From contig CAKUVA010000001.1 of assembly GCA_934693135.1 (NCBI GenBank), positions 62,001 to 126,000 of the forward strand: 64,000 nucleotides of DNA. The letters run 5' to 3'. Under the pieces are notes generated by a model. The model worked only from the letters and a program-made list of their open reading frames with translations. It searched no databases and was not told the origin of the DNA. This document shows positions 9,043 through 18,922 of the stretch, piece by piece; positions within the stretch are counted from its first letter, which is position 1; every line of letters begins with the position of its first letter. This stretch comes from an uncultured Bacteroidales bacterium (GTDB lineage Bacteria > Bacteroidota > Bacteroidia > Bacteroidales > UBA932). Both the position numbers and the translations under genes were made by a program.

Positions 9043-9981
9043 ATGATAGTTCGCAGATTAATGACAATTTTTGCCGCTACATTGCTTGCGGCAGTCTCGT
9101 TAGGGGCTCAGACTCCTTCTGAGAAAGATTTCGAAAATAGGTATAACCTTCTTGTTAGCAAACTTGGTCCGGCAGGAGTGGGTATAGAGACGTTGCTTGA
9201 TCGTTGGGCTGTGGCGTATCCTGAGGACGTGAATATGATGGTAGGCAGGTTCTCATACTATCTTTCCAAATCACAGAATAATACACTTGTGATAAAGGAC
9301 CAGGCCAAATATCTCGGAGAAAAGCCTGTTGTATCACTCAAGGACAGCACTGGCCGAAATGTGAACTATTTTCAGGATGTTACATACGATGATGCCATCT
9401 TCGGAACTGCTCAAAAAGCTATCGACAAGGCTATTCAGACTTATCCGGATAGGCTGGATTTGCGGTTTATGAAAATCGGGGCTCTCATAGGATATGAAAA
9501 AGAAAGTCCAGATATGGCGTTGTCGACTCTCAAGTCGCTTATGATATATAATGCGACTATACATCCGAAGTGGGAATATCCTGGAGTCAATGAAGTGGAC
9601 AATGAGTTCTTTGCAGCTGCACTTCAGGAGTATTGCTATATCTTTTTTAGGTATGGTTCTCCTGCTACTTATGAGGCATTTAAGGAACTGTCAGAGCAAA
9701 TGCTTGCTTATGAACCTAAGAATGTGTTATTTCTTGACAATTTGGGTTCTTATTGGCTTGTTGCGAAAAAAGACAATAAGACAGCACTTAAGTATTATAC
9801 CAAGGTGTTGAAAATCAAGGGTGATGATCTTACAGCCATCAAGAACATCATAATCTTGGCGAGAAATGCTGGAGATATAAAATTAGAAAAGAAATATCTC
9901 CCTCTGCTTATCAAATATACTAATGATGAAACAGAGCGTCTGACGGCTAAGGCTAGACTTGAAAGTTTGGAAAAGAAGTAG
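9043..9981 (+). CDS. Secreted TPR-like protein of unknown function
   Basis: The 312-residue protein has a signal peptide (MIVRRLMTIFAATLLAAVSLGAQ). The rest is mostly helical, and residues about 215-310 look like tetratricopeptide repeats (for example NKTALKYYTKVLKIKGDDLTA), which usually mediate protein-protein contacts. No catalytic motif is visible. It lies 12 bp after the RsmF-like gene and ends convergently with the transporter gene on the opposite strand. Confidence 0.75.
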   Translation: MIVRRLMTIFAATLLAAVSLGAQTPSEKDFENRYNLLVSKLGPAGVGIETLLDRWAVAYPEDVNMMVGRFSYYLSKSQNNTLVIKDQAKYLGEKPVVSLKDSTGRNVNYFQDVTYDDAIFGTAQKAIDKAIQTYPDRLDLRFMKIGALIGYEKESPDMALSTLKSLMIYNATIHPKWEYPGVNEVDNEFFAAALQEYCYIFFRYGSPATYEAFKELSEQMLAYEPKNVLFLDNLGSYWLVAKKDNKTALKYYTKVLKIKGDDLTAIKNIIILARNAGDIKLEKKYLPLLIKYTNDETERLTAKARLESLEKK

Positions 9982-9989
9982 ATGTATTT

Positions 9990-10958
9990 TTAGTTTCTCT
10001 TTTTTCCAGCTTTATATAGCTCCCAAGAGTTGACCAAATTATGCCAAATGGAGTAAAATCCTCCACAGATAGAGGTTTCAGGTGTTAGAAAACTATATCC
10101 GAGCCAGATTTGGAAAATTGTATTTTTTTGTCCGAGACATTGCCCTGCCGTAACGGATGACTCTTTTCCGGAAATCTTTCCTATATGATGTCCAGAATAA
10201 AATTGGAATATGCAGCAGATAAGAGATACCGCGCCTATAACCAAAGCGAATGATACGTGCATGTGACTGAGAATCAGAGTTCTGGTGGTAAGTGCGAGAG
10301 AGATGGCAAGACTGAAACTCCATATATAGAACGCTATTCCAGCATATCTCATAAGGAATATCTGCACTTTTCTCATGGTGTATCTGATTATCCAAGCTGC
10401 TATGCATGGTAAGATTAGCATCGGGAAGACTTTTCCGATGATTCGTATCATACATCCTATAAATGTCTGTCCTTCAACAGGATTTAGCAAGGGCATTGTT
10501 GCAGGTATGAGAATAGCAGCCAAGCAGTTTGCAAGTACAATGTATGTCATTGTTTGAGAAAGATTCCCACCAAGTTTTTCAGTGATTACACCAGCTGCTG
10601 TTGCTGTTGGCGTAATGAAGCAGAGCATGGCACTTTCGACAAGGATTCTGCCACCTCCGTCAGGCATAGTCTTCGCAATTGCTACGCCAATAATGAACAA
10701 ACTGCCTTGAATCAGTAGTAGAGCTGCATGCCACCATTTTATCTTGAGGTCATGCGGAGATATTTTATTGAACTGTAGAAACAACATTAGGAATATCAGT
10801 ACAGGCTGCAACATTGTAGCTGTCTTGTGTATTGGTGGTCCTATGATGTGAATCGATGGAGTCCAATGGTAAACAAGATATAATAAAATACCTGTTCCCA
10901 TGGAAAGAGGAAGAGCGCAATTTCGTATTCCAGATTTAAGTTTGTCAGAGATATTCAT
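9990..10958 (-). CDS. Bile acid:sodium symporter (BASS)-like transporter
   Basis: The 322-residue protein is almost entirely hydrophobic with about nine to ten membrane segments. Two regions resemble the BASS/SBF family: the SAMLCFITPTATAAGVITEKLGG stretch (read as residues 108-130) in the first half and GQCLGQKNTIFQIWLGYSFL near residue 272 in the second. The family moves bile acids and other organic anions with sodium; the substrate here is unknown. It stands alone on the minus strand. Confidence 0.7.
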   Translation of the reverse strand: MNISDKLKSGIRNCALPLSMGTGILLYLVYHWTPSIHIIGPPIHKTATMLQPVLIFLMLFLQFNKISPHDLKIKWWHAALLLIQGSLFIIGVAIAKTMPDGGGRILVESAMLCFITPTATAAGVITEKLGGNLSQTMTYIVLANCLAAILIPATMPLLNPVEGQTFIGCMIRIIGKVFPMLILPCIAAWIIRYTMRKVQIFLMRYAGIAFYIWSFSLAISLALTTRTLILSHMHVSFALVIGAVSLICCIFQFYSGHHIGKISGKESSVTAGQCLGQKNTIFQIWLGYSFLTPETSICGGFYSIWHNLVNSWELYKAGKKRN

Positions 10959-11084
10959 GCCTGTTTATCAGAAGCATAACAAACCAGCTTCGAGGCGCAA
11001 ATATCGTATAAATTTACTAACTTCGCAAGATTGCATTGGCATAATACCCTGTTAAATTGTATTGAAATAAATAAATCATTGAAT

Positions 11085-13109
11085 ATGAATAAATTATCTA
11101 AACTGACGATGCTGATGGCCGCTACAGCCATGGCTACTGGATGTGCTGAAAGTCAGCATGGTAAGGTATCTGGAATAGATCTGTCCTATCTGGATACGAC
11201 ATGCTCTCCTGCAAAGGATTTCTATCAATATGCTACTGGTGGATGGCAGAAGAATAATCCGTTGAAACCAGAGTATGCACGATTCGGATCATTCGATGTC
11301 CTGAATGAAAATAATGAGAAAAGGCTGAATGACCTTTTCAAGGAAATGTCAGAAATGTCAGCGAAGAAGGGTTCTGTCGAGCAGAAGATTTCTGATATAT
11401 ATAAGATGGGGCTTGATTCCACCAGACTCAACGCTGAAGGATTCACTCCTGTAAAAAAATATCTTGATCAGCTTCTTTCAGTCAATGATAAAGCTGAACT
11501 TGTAAGTCTAATTGCCGATATGCATGATAACGGAGTAGCATCATTCTTCGGAACATTTGTGATGTCAGATCTCATGGATAGTGATAGTCAGATTCTGTAT
11601 ATAGGACAGGGTGGTCTTGGAATAGGTGATAGAGACTATTATACTGATCCAAAGAATGCTGAGATAAAGGAAGGTTATAGAAATTTCCTCATGAAGGTAT
11701 TCGAACTCGCTGGAATGCCTAAACCTGAAGCCGCTGCCGTTAACGCACTTTCAGTGGAGGATACATTGGCCATCCATTCTTGGACGAGTGTTCAAGAGAG
11801 AGACATGGAAAAACTTTACAATCCGATGTCAACAGCGGAACTTGAAACGGCGTATCCTGGATTTGATTTCAAGGCATATTTCGCTGCCAGAAGCATTCCA
11901 GATCAGGCGAAATTGAATGTAAACGAGCCATCGTTCTTCGAGGCTTTTAGCAAGTATTTCGCTGAGGCTGACCTGAATGTGCTGAAAGAATATGTTGCAG
12001 GACAGCTGATTCAGGATGCATGTGGCTCCATCAGCGATGATTTCTATGACGCATCTTTCGACTTCTTTAGCAAGCAGATGTCAGGAATTACACAGCAGAA
12101 GCCAAGATGGAAGAGAGCGATGCGTGTTCCTAATAGCGTTCTTGGAGAAGCTGTTGGGAAAATGTATGTGGAAAAATATTTCCCGGAGTCTTCCAAGAAG
12201 AAGATGTTGAAGCTCGTTAAAAATCTTCAGGAAGCTCTAGGGCAGCATATTGATGAGCTTGACTGGATGAGCGATTCTACCAAGGTCAAGGCTCATGATA
12301 AACTTGACAATTTCATCATTAAAATCGGCTATCCTGATAAATGGAAGGATTATTCTACCTTGGATGTAGATCCAGCTCTTTCATATTATGAGAATCTTCG
12401 CGCTGCAGGAAAATGGTATGTTGCTGACAATATGAGCCAGCTTGGCAAACCAACAGACAAAACGGAATGGGGAATGACACCTCAGACAGTCAATGCATAT
12501 TATAATCCATCTACCAATGAAATCTGCTTCCCAGCTGCTATTCTTCAGCCTCCTTTCTTCGATCCTGAAGCGGACGATGCTGTTAATTATGGTGCTATTG
12601 GAGTTGTCATTGGCCATGAAATGTCTCATGGTTTCGATGATCAGGGACGTCTTTTCGACAAGAATGGAAATATGGTCAACTGGTGGACGGATGAAGATGC
12701 CGCTAAGTTCAATGAGAAAGCTCAAGTGCTTGTAAAACAGTTCAATGCTGTTCAAATTCTTCCTGGCCTCATGTGTAATGGTCAGCTTACTCTTGGCGAA
12801 AACATAGGTGATCATGGTGGACTTAGCATTGCCTATACAGCTATGAAGAATGCTACGAAGAATCATTCTGATAAGGTGATTGATGGCTTTACTCAGGATC
12901 AGAGATTCTATCTTGCATACGGAGCTATCTGGGCTCAAAACATCCGCGATGCAGAGAAGGCACGTCTTACAAGGCTTGACGTTCATTCTCTTGCCGAGAA
13001 TAGGGTGAATGTGTCATTGCGTAACTTCCAGTCATTCTTCGATGCGTTTGGTATAAAGGAAGGTGACCCTATGTTCCGTCCTGAAAGCGAGAGAGTTCAT
13101 ATCTGGTAG
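11085..13109 (+). CDS. M13 (neprilysin/PepO) family zinc metallopeptidase, lipoprotein
   Basis: From the ATG at 11085 the product is 674 residues with a lipoprotein signal (MNKLSKLTMLMAATAMATGC); the frame is open 18 codons further upstream but that would bury the signal. GHEMSHGFDDQG carries the HExxH zinc site and GENIGDHGGLSIAYTA the third ligand (ENIxDxGG), both near the C-terminus as usual for M13 peptidases, which cut oligopeptides outside the cytoplasm. It overlaps the next gene by one base. Confidence 0.93.
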   Translation: MNKLSKLTMLMAATAMATGCAESQHGKVSGIDLSYLDTTCSPAKDFYQYATGGWQKNNPLKPEYARFGSFDVLNENNEKRLNDLFKEMSEMSAKKGSVEQKISDIYKMGLDSTRLNAEGFTPVKKYLDQLLSVNDKAELVSLIADMHDNGVASFFGTFVMSDLMDSDSQILYIGQGGLGIGDRDYYTDPKNAEIKEGYRNFLMKVFELAGMPKPEAAAVNALSVEDTLAIHSWTSVQERDMEKLYNPMSTAELETAYPGFDFKAYFAARSIPDQAKLNVNEPSFFEAFSKYFAEADLNVLKEYVAGQLIQDACGSISDDFYDASFDFFSKQMSGITQQKPRWKRAMRVPNSVLGEAVGKMYVEKYFPESSKKKMLKLVKNLQEALGQHIDELDWMSDSTKVKAHDKLDNFIIKIGYPDKWKDYSTLDVDPALSYYENLRAAGKWYVADNMSQLGKPTDKTEWGMTPQTVNAYYNPSTNEICFPAAILQPPFFDPEADDAVNYGAIGVVIGHEMSHGFDDQGRLFDKNGNMVNWWTDEDAAKFNEKAQVLVKQFNAVQILPGLMCNGQLTLGENIGDHGGLSIAYTAMKNATKNHSDKVIDGFTQDQRFYLAYGAIWAQNIRDAEKARLTRLDVHSLAENRVNVSLRNFQSFFDAFGIKEGDPMFRPESERVHIW

Positions 13110-14269
13110 TGAAAGCGACTGTTTTCATATCAAGGAAACTTAGGTTTCAAGGAAGGATTGCGATGGCTACAATAGCTATCGCATCCTTCATTATCATATT
13201 GTCTGTCGCTATTTCTTCTGGTTTTCGCCGTGAGCTTCGCGACGGAATAGCCTCTGTTTCAGGAGATATACAGTTGACTGCTCCTGACCTTAATTATGTC
13301 AATGAAAATGCTCCTATAAGGAGATATCCTGGTTTCTTGGCTTCTCTTGATTCACTAAAAGGAATTAGAAGCATTGAGCCTGCAGTGTATAGGGCCGGCA
13401 TGGTGAAAAATGGTACAGATATTCACGGAGTCCTGTTCAAGGGAATTCAGAGCATGGAGGATAGTTTGGAGGTTTCGATTCCGAAACGCTTGTCTGAGAT
13501 GCTTGGTCTCAATGTCGGAGATAAGATGCTTGCGTATTTCATAGGAGAGAAAGTGAAGGCACGACAGTTCCGTGTCCGAGACATTTATCCTGACATAATC
13601 GGAAATGATGATGCTCTTGTGGTCTATGCCGGTATTGGTGATATGCAGAGGCTAAACGGGTGGGGGACAGATGATGTGTCTGCCATCGAGATTGTTGTAG
13701 ATGATTCATATCGTTCGACAGACAAGATGAAGGAGCTGACTGATGAAGTTGGTGCCAGAGTATTATTCTATACGCCTGAAAACGAAGATACGGTCGTGGC
13801 ATCTTCTGCCATGCACAAGTATCCAGAGATTTTTTCATGGTTGGATCTCATTGACTTCAATGTCTTATTTATCCTTGTCCTTATGACGATAGTTGCTGGA
13901 TTCAATATGATTTCGTCCTTGCTGATAATGCTTTTTAGAAACATATCCGTCATAGGTATATTGAAATCAATGGGAATGACTAATCGCTCTATTGCGTCTG
14001 TGTTCCTTAGGGTTGCATCATCTGTGGTGCTGAAAGGCATGGTTATCGGTAATGCGCTTGCGTTTCTTTTCTGTTCGGTGCAGAAGTGGACTCATCTTGT
14101 GCGTTTGAACCCTGAGAATTATTTTGTGTCAGCAGTTCCTGTACATGTCAATGTTATTCAGGTGCTTGCGGCTGACTTGATTTCTTATATAGTTATAATG
14201 ATTCTGTTGCTCCTTCCGTGCCTGTTCATATCTTCCGTAGATCCTGCGAAGACTGTTAGGGCGCAGTAG
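13109..14269 (+). CDS. FtsX/LolE-like ABC transporter permease
   Basis: The 386-residue protein begins with GTG overlapping the last base of the M13 stop codon. It has an N-terminal membrane segment (about 16-38), a large extracytoplasmic domain and three C-terminal membrane segments (about 250-275, 305-330 and 350-375), the layout of MacB/FtsX-type permeases. The closest functional analogue is LolC/LolE, which with an ATPase extracts lipoproteins from the inner membrane. No ATPase gene is adjacent. Its stop abuts the convergent transglycosylase gene with no spacer. Confidence 0.82.
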   Translation: MKATVFISRKLRFQGRIAMATIAIASFIIILSVAISSGFRRELRDGIASVSGDIQLTAPDLNYVNENAPIRRYPGFLASLDSLKGIRSIEPAVYRAGMVKNGTDIHGVLFKGIQSMEDSLEVSIPKRLSEMLGLNVGDKMLAYFIGEKVKARQFRVRDIYPDIIGNDDALVVYAGIGDMQRLNGWGTDDVSAIEIVVDDSYRSTDKMKELTDEVGARVLFYTPENEDTVVASSAMHKYPEIFSWLDLIDFNVLFILVLMTIVAGFNMISSLLIMLFRNISVIGILKSMGMTNRSIASVFLRVASSVVLKGMVIGNALAFLFCSVQKWTHLVRLNPENYFVSAVPVHVNVIQVLAADLISYIVIMILLLLPCLFISSVDPAKTVRAQ

Positions 14270-15319
14270 CTATTTGGAAATGGAGATGAATGTATCTCTC
14301 AAGTGAACCATATTCTCGACATATTTGATGGTTTCATAACCTTTGAACTTACCTAACTTGACATTCTCTTGCTCAAGTATGGCATCTTCTCTCATGTCGG
14401 GGATTATGGCTACTATATCTTCCCATTTTTTATGCGGTGCCCCTATGGATGCCGCATAATTTATGCAGTCGCGTATGCGACCTTCACCAGCATTGTATGC
14501 GGCCAATGTAAACTTCATGAGTTCTGCCTTGTCTTCGGTATATATGCTGAACATACTTTGGAGATGTTGCAGGTATTTGATGGCAGTCATGATGTTTTCC
14601 TCTGGATCGAGAAGATTGTCAGCCTCGAATCTGCTTGCTGTTCGTGGCATGAGCTGCATCAAGCCTATGGCTCCTTTTCCGGACTTGGCTTCAATGCGGA
14701 ATTGTGACTCTTTCCAAATCAGTGCTGTGAGCATCTCGCTTTTCCATCCGATTTGTGCGGAATACTTCCGGATGATGTCATCATAAGGACTGATATTTTC
14801 ATATTTGCGTCCAGAGCCTGCACGTTTGTATGGATTGTATGAAGGAGTGAATCTTTCAATAATTTTCTTGTATGCGTCTGACATACTGAAATGCGATAGC
14901 CACAAGTTCATTTCCCTATGGGATGCCTTTAGTTTGCCGTTGATTATCCAAGCGGAACTATCAGCAAGAGGCATTGACACAAAATAGTTCTCATTCCTAA
15001 CTAAAGAATCAGCGTAGGGGAGCACGACTATGTCTACATCTCCTGTCTTCAGCGAATCGAGATATTCCTGACCTCCAAGAAATATATCGCTCGCCATGCC
15101 TGTCTCCCATGAATAGAGCTTCAGCATCTCATAGTGAAACCCTACTGGGTAGTTTATTACATTGTCATGTCCATCTACAGCTATTACACATCTGAGCATA
15201 TCGTTGTCGAACGATTGCCCTTCATCGATGCTTTTTTGCAACAATGGAGCCCCTACCAGTATTATTACTGTCGGTATCAGATATTGCAATATTATTTTTA
15301 ACCTCGTGTGAACCTTCAT
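14270..15319 (-). CDS. MltF-like lytic murein transglycosylase
   Basis: The 349-residue protein has an N-terminal membrane anchor or signal (about 8-26), a partial solute-binding-like region (about 35-160) and a C-terminal SLT lysozyme-like domain. The catalytic Glu is in ALIWKESQFRIEAKSGKGA, followed by IGLMQLMPRTA and AYNAGEGRI, all standard for family 1 transglycosylases that cleave peptidoglycan glycan strands. The first domain is shorter than in E. coli MltF. It lies 27 bp after the porin gene on the same strand. Confidence 0.9.
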   Translation of the reverse strand: MKVHTRLKIILQYLIPTVIILVGAPLLQKSIDEGQSFDNDMLRCVIAVDGHDNVINYPVGFHYEMLKLYSWETGMASDIFLGGQEYLDSLKTGDVDIVVLPYADSLVRNENYFVSMPLADSSAWIINGKLKASHREMNLWLSHFSMSDAYKKIIERFTPSYNPYKRAGSGRKYENISPYDDIIRKYSAQIGWKSEMLTALIWKESQFRIEAKSGKGAIGLMQLMPRTASRFEADNLLDPEENIMTAIKYLQHLQSMFSIYTEDKAELMKFTLAAYNAGEGRIRDCINYAASIGAPHKKWEDIVAIIPDMREDAILEQENVKLGKFKGYETIKYVENMVHLRDTFISISK

Positions 15320-15346
15320 TCGCGTCGGTTTTAATTTTGTGTTATG

Positions 15347-18019
15347 CTACTTTCCTCCTGCTCCGGCAATTGCTTTGTTCTGTGACGGCTGCAGGTAGAA
15401 TGGCCAGAATACTCCGAGCTTGAGTGACCTCTGCGGTCTGATATATCCATGAGCGCTGAAATAGTCTGCACTATCCATTGGCCAACCCATGCCGACATTG
15501 ACTACTTTTACGAAAATACATGCTCTTTTCCATTGTATATTCACAAATGCATCGATGTATGGGCAGTCACCATATTTCTCCTCTTTCTGATTATAGAACA
15601 TTCCGAGTGCAGGACTATATCCTGGAGCGTACCATCGTGATGTATATGTTACGTTGGCTCCTATCTGCATCTGCATCACTTTCTTGACGACATTGAACTG
15701 CCAGTACCAACGAGAGTTTATTGCGATCATTGGCAGAGGAATGATGTCCTCATTCGATGATAGCTGAAACAATGCTTGATTGTCGAAATGCAGCCCCCAG
15801 AGTTTGAAGTTCTTGGTAAGTGCGATATTCAACACACTGACCGCACTTTCGCTTTGTTTGGCAATGGCTTCACTATCATAGTAGACATGGTTTTTCATGA
15901 GTGTCCATCCTGCTGATAGATCGAGGTTCCAATGAGGTATGCTGATAGAACCACTGGCTTCTGTTCTGGAAATCTTGGAGAAGTTGTTGTTCCAAATATA
16001 GTGGTTCGAGTAATAATGCTGTTGGTAGTATTCCGGTTCGTCAAGGCTTGTGCCGAAATGAAAGTTGAACGACATTGGACTTTTCCTGTATCGGCGGAAC
16101 GGATATATGTTGAATCCTGCATTTGCATTGACTTCGAGATCGTTGATTTCCTTCCCGAGGAATGTATAGTTTATGTCTGCATCCCAATGGAAGTAATTTT
16201 TCACTTGACCTTTGGCTCCACCATAGAGATATACTGAATTCCAGACGGTGTTACCTCCATTCTTTTTTAGGTAACTATCTGGCGTGAACATATAGTAGTT
16301 CAGCAGTTTGTCTCCAATGCCGACATTGAGTGATGATACGATAGCATCTGTAGCCCAAGGCTGTAGCTTTATAAATGCTTTGTTCTCGAATTTCATGACT
16401 CGAAGCGAGTCGGATGATGTAGTAGGATTCAGATAGAAATGATTATTGTAGAGGTTTCGTGCTGCCTGATAGTCATCAGAAGTCCCGATGTTGTCCTTGT
16501 AAATCTTCCTGTAGACGGAGTATTCGCTGCTATGCCCTATGAATGCTGTCGTGATGTCGGTGTCTAAAGTGTCTTTTGCGGCCTTTTCGTCACGTTCAGC
16601 CTGTCTTGTGGCAAGAGTTTCCGCCATCTTGGCAATGGCTACACTATCACCTGTAGCTGTTACACTGTCTCTGTAGGCGTTCTCTTTTTTTAGCAAGCTC
16701 TTCTCTTTCAGATTCTTGATGAATGTGAAAGGTATTCTGTAAGTCTGGTCGAGGAATACAGTGTTTTTCTTTATCAGGGTTGAAGCGTCTTTTAGCCTTA
16801 CTTCAATCTCTCTTGACCCTACTGTGGTATCCCGAATCCACATATTGTCTATGATTCCACCGTTCTCTCCCTTGGACATCTTATTGTAGATGTATCCGGC
16901 GTGCATTTGATATCGTTTCCCGAGATGATTGGTGGTCGCAGAAAATGTCCTGTTGTCCACTTTCTCGTTTTCAAGCATTCCGTTTGCACCGACTCTATCA
17001 TACTCAAGTGTGAGATTCCATGACGGAAAGAAATTCTGCGTGGTCATGATATGAATGTCATTTTCTGCTCTTTCTTCATTGGCAAACAGAGTCCCCCAAT
17101 AAGCGAGTTCAGTGTAAGGCGTTTTCGTGTTGTAGAGCGGCACTGTATATGGGCTGAAACTATAACATTCATAAGGGGCATAGAATGATACTCCTTCTGT
17201 GCTTTTCCTTTTCATGAAATTATATGTCTGGACAGCGGATCCTACGATTCCGAGATATGAAACATTCACATCTTTCCTCATGAATGTATAATCATTGTAA
17301 TAGTAGTTATAGGATGTGTCCAAATCTCTAAGATGTAGGTCATTGAATCCTTTGTCTTTGTTCCAGACGAGAATTCTCTTGTATTGTAGAGAATCAGGTA
17401 CGGAGAATGTCTCAAGAATACGCGGTGTATTTTCCCTAATACTGTCGCGTATAGCCATGAGACTATCTTTTGCGTTTAGGATGCTATCTACTTCATGCTG
17501 CCTGACTTTCATCTTCTGCTCGAAGTCGTATTTCTTCTTTGCTGCCTTATCCAATGATGCGTACCATTCGTTGAACTTCCTTATAGCTGTCTCTGTGGAA
17601 TCAATCCTGTAGAGCGAGTCGAGCTTTGGCCAGTCTATGCTGTCGCCTGCCTGTTTCAATGAGTCTCTGACAAGAATATGAGTCAATGAGTCTTTTATGG
17701 CTACATAATATTTGTACCTGAAAGGATCTGTATATTTAAGTGAATCAGGAACTTTCATAGTGTCTCGTGCTGAGATAAATATGTCAGTGCTATCTGTGAA
17801 AAGACTATCTATTCCTGAAGTGTCGGCAGCAGCCTTGTCGAAATCTGTTCTAAATTTAGTATATATGTCATTATGGTATATGACGGTATCTTGGTCATGC
17901 ATCCCTGCAAAATTTTTGCTGACGTCTGTTTTGCCAGCTGCGAAACTTTGTATGGCAACGATGCCGACTATTAGAGCCGGAAACCATATTTTAGAAATCT
18001 GAGATAAAATGCGTTTCAT
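15347..18019 (-). CDS. Putative outer-membrane porin of the Bacteroidota putative-porin family
   Basis: From the ATG at 18017-18019 the protein has 890 residues and a signal peptide (MKRILSQISKIWFPALIVGI). An N-terminal Asp/Lys-rich helical region with many DSL repeats (about 40-230) is followed by a long run of alternating aromatic/polar strands typical of an outer-membrane beta-barrel. The organisation matches the putative-porin family of Bacteroidota. The frame is open 25 codons upstream, but the promoter box at 18028-18035 sits inside that extension, which supports the later start. It leads the transglycosylase gene. Confidence 0.8.
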   Translation of the reverse strand: MKRILSQISKIWFPALIVGIVAIQSFAAGKTDVSKNFAGMHDQDTVIYHNDIYTKFRTDFDKAAADTSGIDSLFTDSTDIFISARDTMKVPDSLKYTDPFRYKYYVAIKDSLTHILVRDSLKQAGDSIDWPKLDSLYRIDSTETAIRKFNEWYASLDKAAKKKYDFEQKMKVRQHEVDSILNAKDSLMAIRDSIRENTPRILETFSVPDSLQYKRILVWNKDKGFNDLHLRDLDTSYNYYYNDYTFMRKDVNVSYLGIVGSAVQTYNFMKRKSTEGVSFYAPYECYSFSPYTVPLYNTKTPYTELAYWGTLFANEERAENDIHIMTTQNFFPSWNLTLEYDRVGANGMLENEKVDNRTFSATTNHLGKRYQMHAGYIYNKMSKGENGGIIDNMWIRDTTVGSREIEVRLKDASTLIKKNTVFLDQTYRIPFTFIKNLKEKSLLKKENAYRDSVTATGDSVAIAKMAETLATRQAERDEKAAKDTLDTDITTAFIGHSSEYSVYRKIYKDNIGTSDDYQAARNLYNNHFYLNPTTSSDSLRVMKFENKAFIKLQPWATDAIVSSLNVGIGDKLLNYYMFTPDSYLKKNGGNTVWNSVYLYGGAKGQVKNYFHWDADINYTFLGKEINDLEVNANAGFNIYPFRRYRKSPMSFNFHFGTSLDEPEYYQQHYYSNHYIWNNNFSKISRTEASGSISIPHWNLDLSAGWTLMKNHVYYDSEAIAKQSESAVSVLNIALTKNFKLWGLHFDNQALFQLSSNEDIIPLPMIAINSRWYWQFNVVKKVMQMQIGANVTYTSRWYAPGYSPALGMFYNQKEEKYGDCPYIDAFVNIQWKRACIFVKVVNVGMGWPMDSADYFSAHGYIRPQRSLKLGVFWPFYLQPSQNKAIAGAGGK

Positions 18020-18027
18020 ACAAACCG

Positions 18028-18035
18028 CAAAGATA
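18028..18035 (-). promoter_or_regulatory. -7 box for the porin gene
   Basis: The minus strand reads TATCTTTG, an exact TAnnTTTG match, only 8 bp before the ATG at 18019. It decides the start codon and implies an unusually short leader. Confidence 0.55.
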
Positions 18036-18109
18036 AGAATCTGTTTTAGATTCCGCAATTTTTGTTTATCAGCGAGATTCAGGGCGGGATTCATCTCTGG
18101 GCTTGGCTG

Positions 18110-18260
18110 TCGGCCATGCTTATTTTTGTCAACATGCTAATATTCAATGGTTTACGAAAAACTCGTGTGGCCGAGCCCTCCTTTTTTTGTGCCCTCGGTC
18201 ATGCTCTTAAAATGTAATGCGTTGATATGTAAATGATTACAAAGGACTCGTGTGGCCGAG
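18110..18260 (+). repeat. Dispersed non-coding element, copy A (two 65-bp units)
   Basis: Two units of exactly 65 bp lie at 18110-18174 and 18195-18259, separated by a 20-bp spacer holding a T7 run. Each unit starts TCGGYCATGC and ends GTGTGGCCGA, so it has imperfect 10-bp terminal inverted repeats and can fold. The second unit is about 77% identical to a unit at 32590-32654 over its full length without gaps, and the whole two-unit arrangement recurs there. No coding potential is seen. It lies upstream of the porin promoter and downstream of the recombinase fragment. Confidence 0.7.
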
Positions 18261-18465
18261 CTCTCCTTGAGAATATGGTAATCAATGAGAAGATAAAAGA
18301 GCGGTTTAATTCCGGTTGACGTCTCCGTATGATGATGGCTTCGCCATTGTTTGTGGTCTCAATGTCCGCGCAAAGTTATACTTTACTTGTTGACACAAAT
18401 TTATTACTTTTTGCACTGCATTCCTTGATGCTATGTGTTCCGGAGCGATGCTGCTGACTCCAAGA

Positions 18466-18810
18466 TTAGTAAATTTTTTCAGGCATCTGTTTCTGCATAG
18501 CAGAAAACGGCATCGGCTTCTGAATCCCGGCGAGGATGGACATCCTGTCAGTCTCCCTGTATATGGTCGTGGTCTGAATCTTAGTGTGCCCCAATATCTT
18601 CTGTATTATTATGATATCCACTCCTGCCTGCCCGAGCAATGTGGCACACGTATGCCGTGAGCAATGGAAGGTCAGACTTGTGGAGATATCAGCATCGGTG
18701 AAAATAGACAAATATCTGCTATTCTGGTGACGGATGTGCTGATGGCAATGTGCTGAATATAGAGATGTTATGCTACAGGAATATGATTGTCCTTTCACAT
18801 TGGGGAACAA
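18466..18810 (-). pseudogene. Tyrosine recombinase/phage integrase, C-terminal fragment
   Basis: The 114-residue frame keeps only the C-terminal catalytic part of a tyrosine recombinase: LTFHCSRHTCATLL (the HxxR motif), then KILGHTKIQTTTIY with the LGH motif and the catalytic Tyr. The upstream Arg box and the N-terminal core-binding domain are missing; the frame begins with TTG directly after an in-frame stop. Its first 25 bp overlap the outer edge of the 277-bp inverted repeat. Intact relatives run about 300-400 residues, so this is a truncated remnant and cannot be active alone. Confidence 0.8.
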
Positions 18811-18871
18811 TTAGAAACATTTTCCCAGCGGGCCTGACCGCCCTCCGGGGAACCAAATAGATCCGAGAAAT

Positions 18872-18899
18872 GGTACGGATAAAACGTTATTTCCGTACC
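18872..18899. promoter_or_regulatory. Dyad 1 in the left arm, AACGTT-centred
   Basis: GGTACGGA and TCCGTACC form 8-bp arms around a 12-bp A/T-rich centre with AACGTT. The same dyad is present inverted in the right arm at 25287-25314. It could be an operator or a recombinase site; the sequence alone does not tell. Confidence 0.55.
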
Positions 18900-18922
18900 A
18901 AACTGTTTTTTCGAGGCTAATT

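Noticed and set aside
12381..12986. Minus-strand open frame of 201 codons inside the M13 peptidase gene
   Set aside because: The plus-strand frame has clear catalytic motifs across the same bases; the opposite frame has none.
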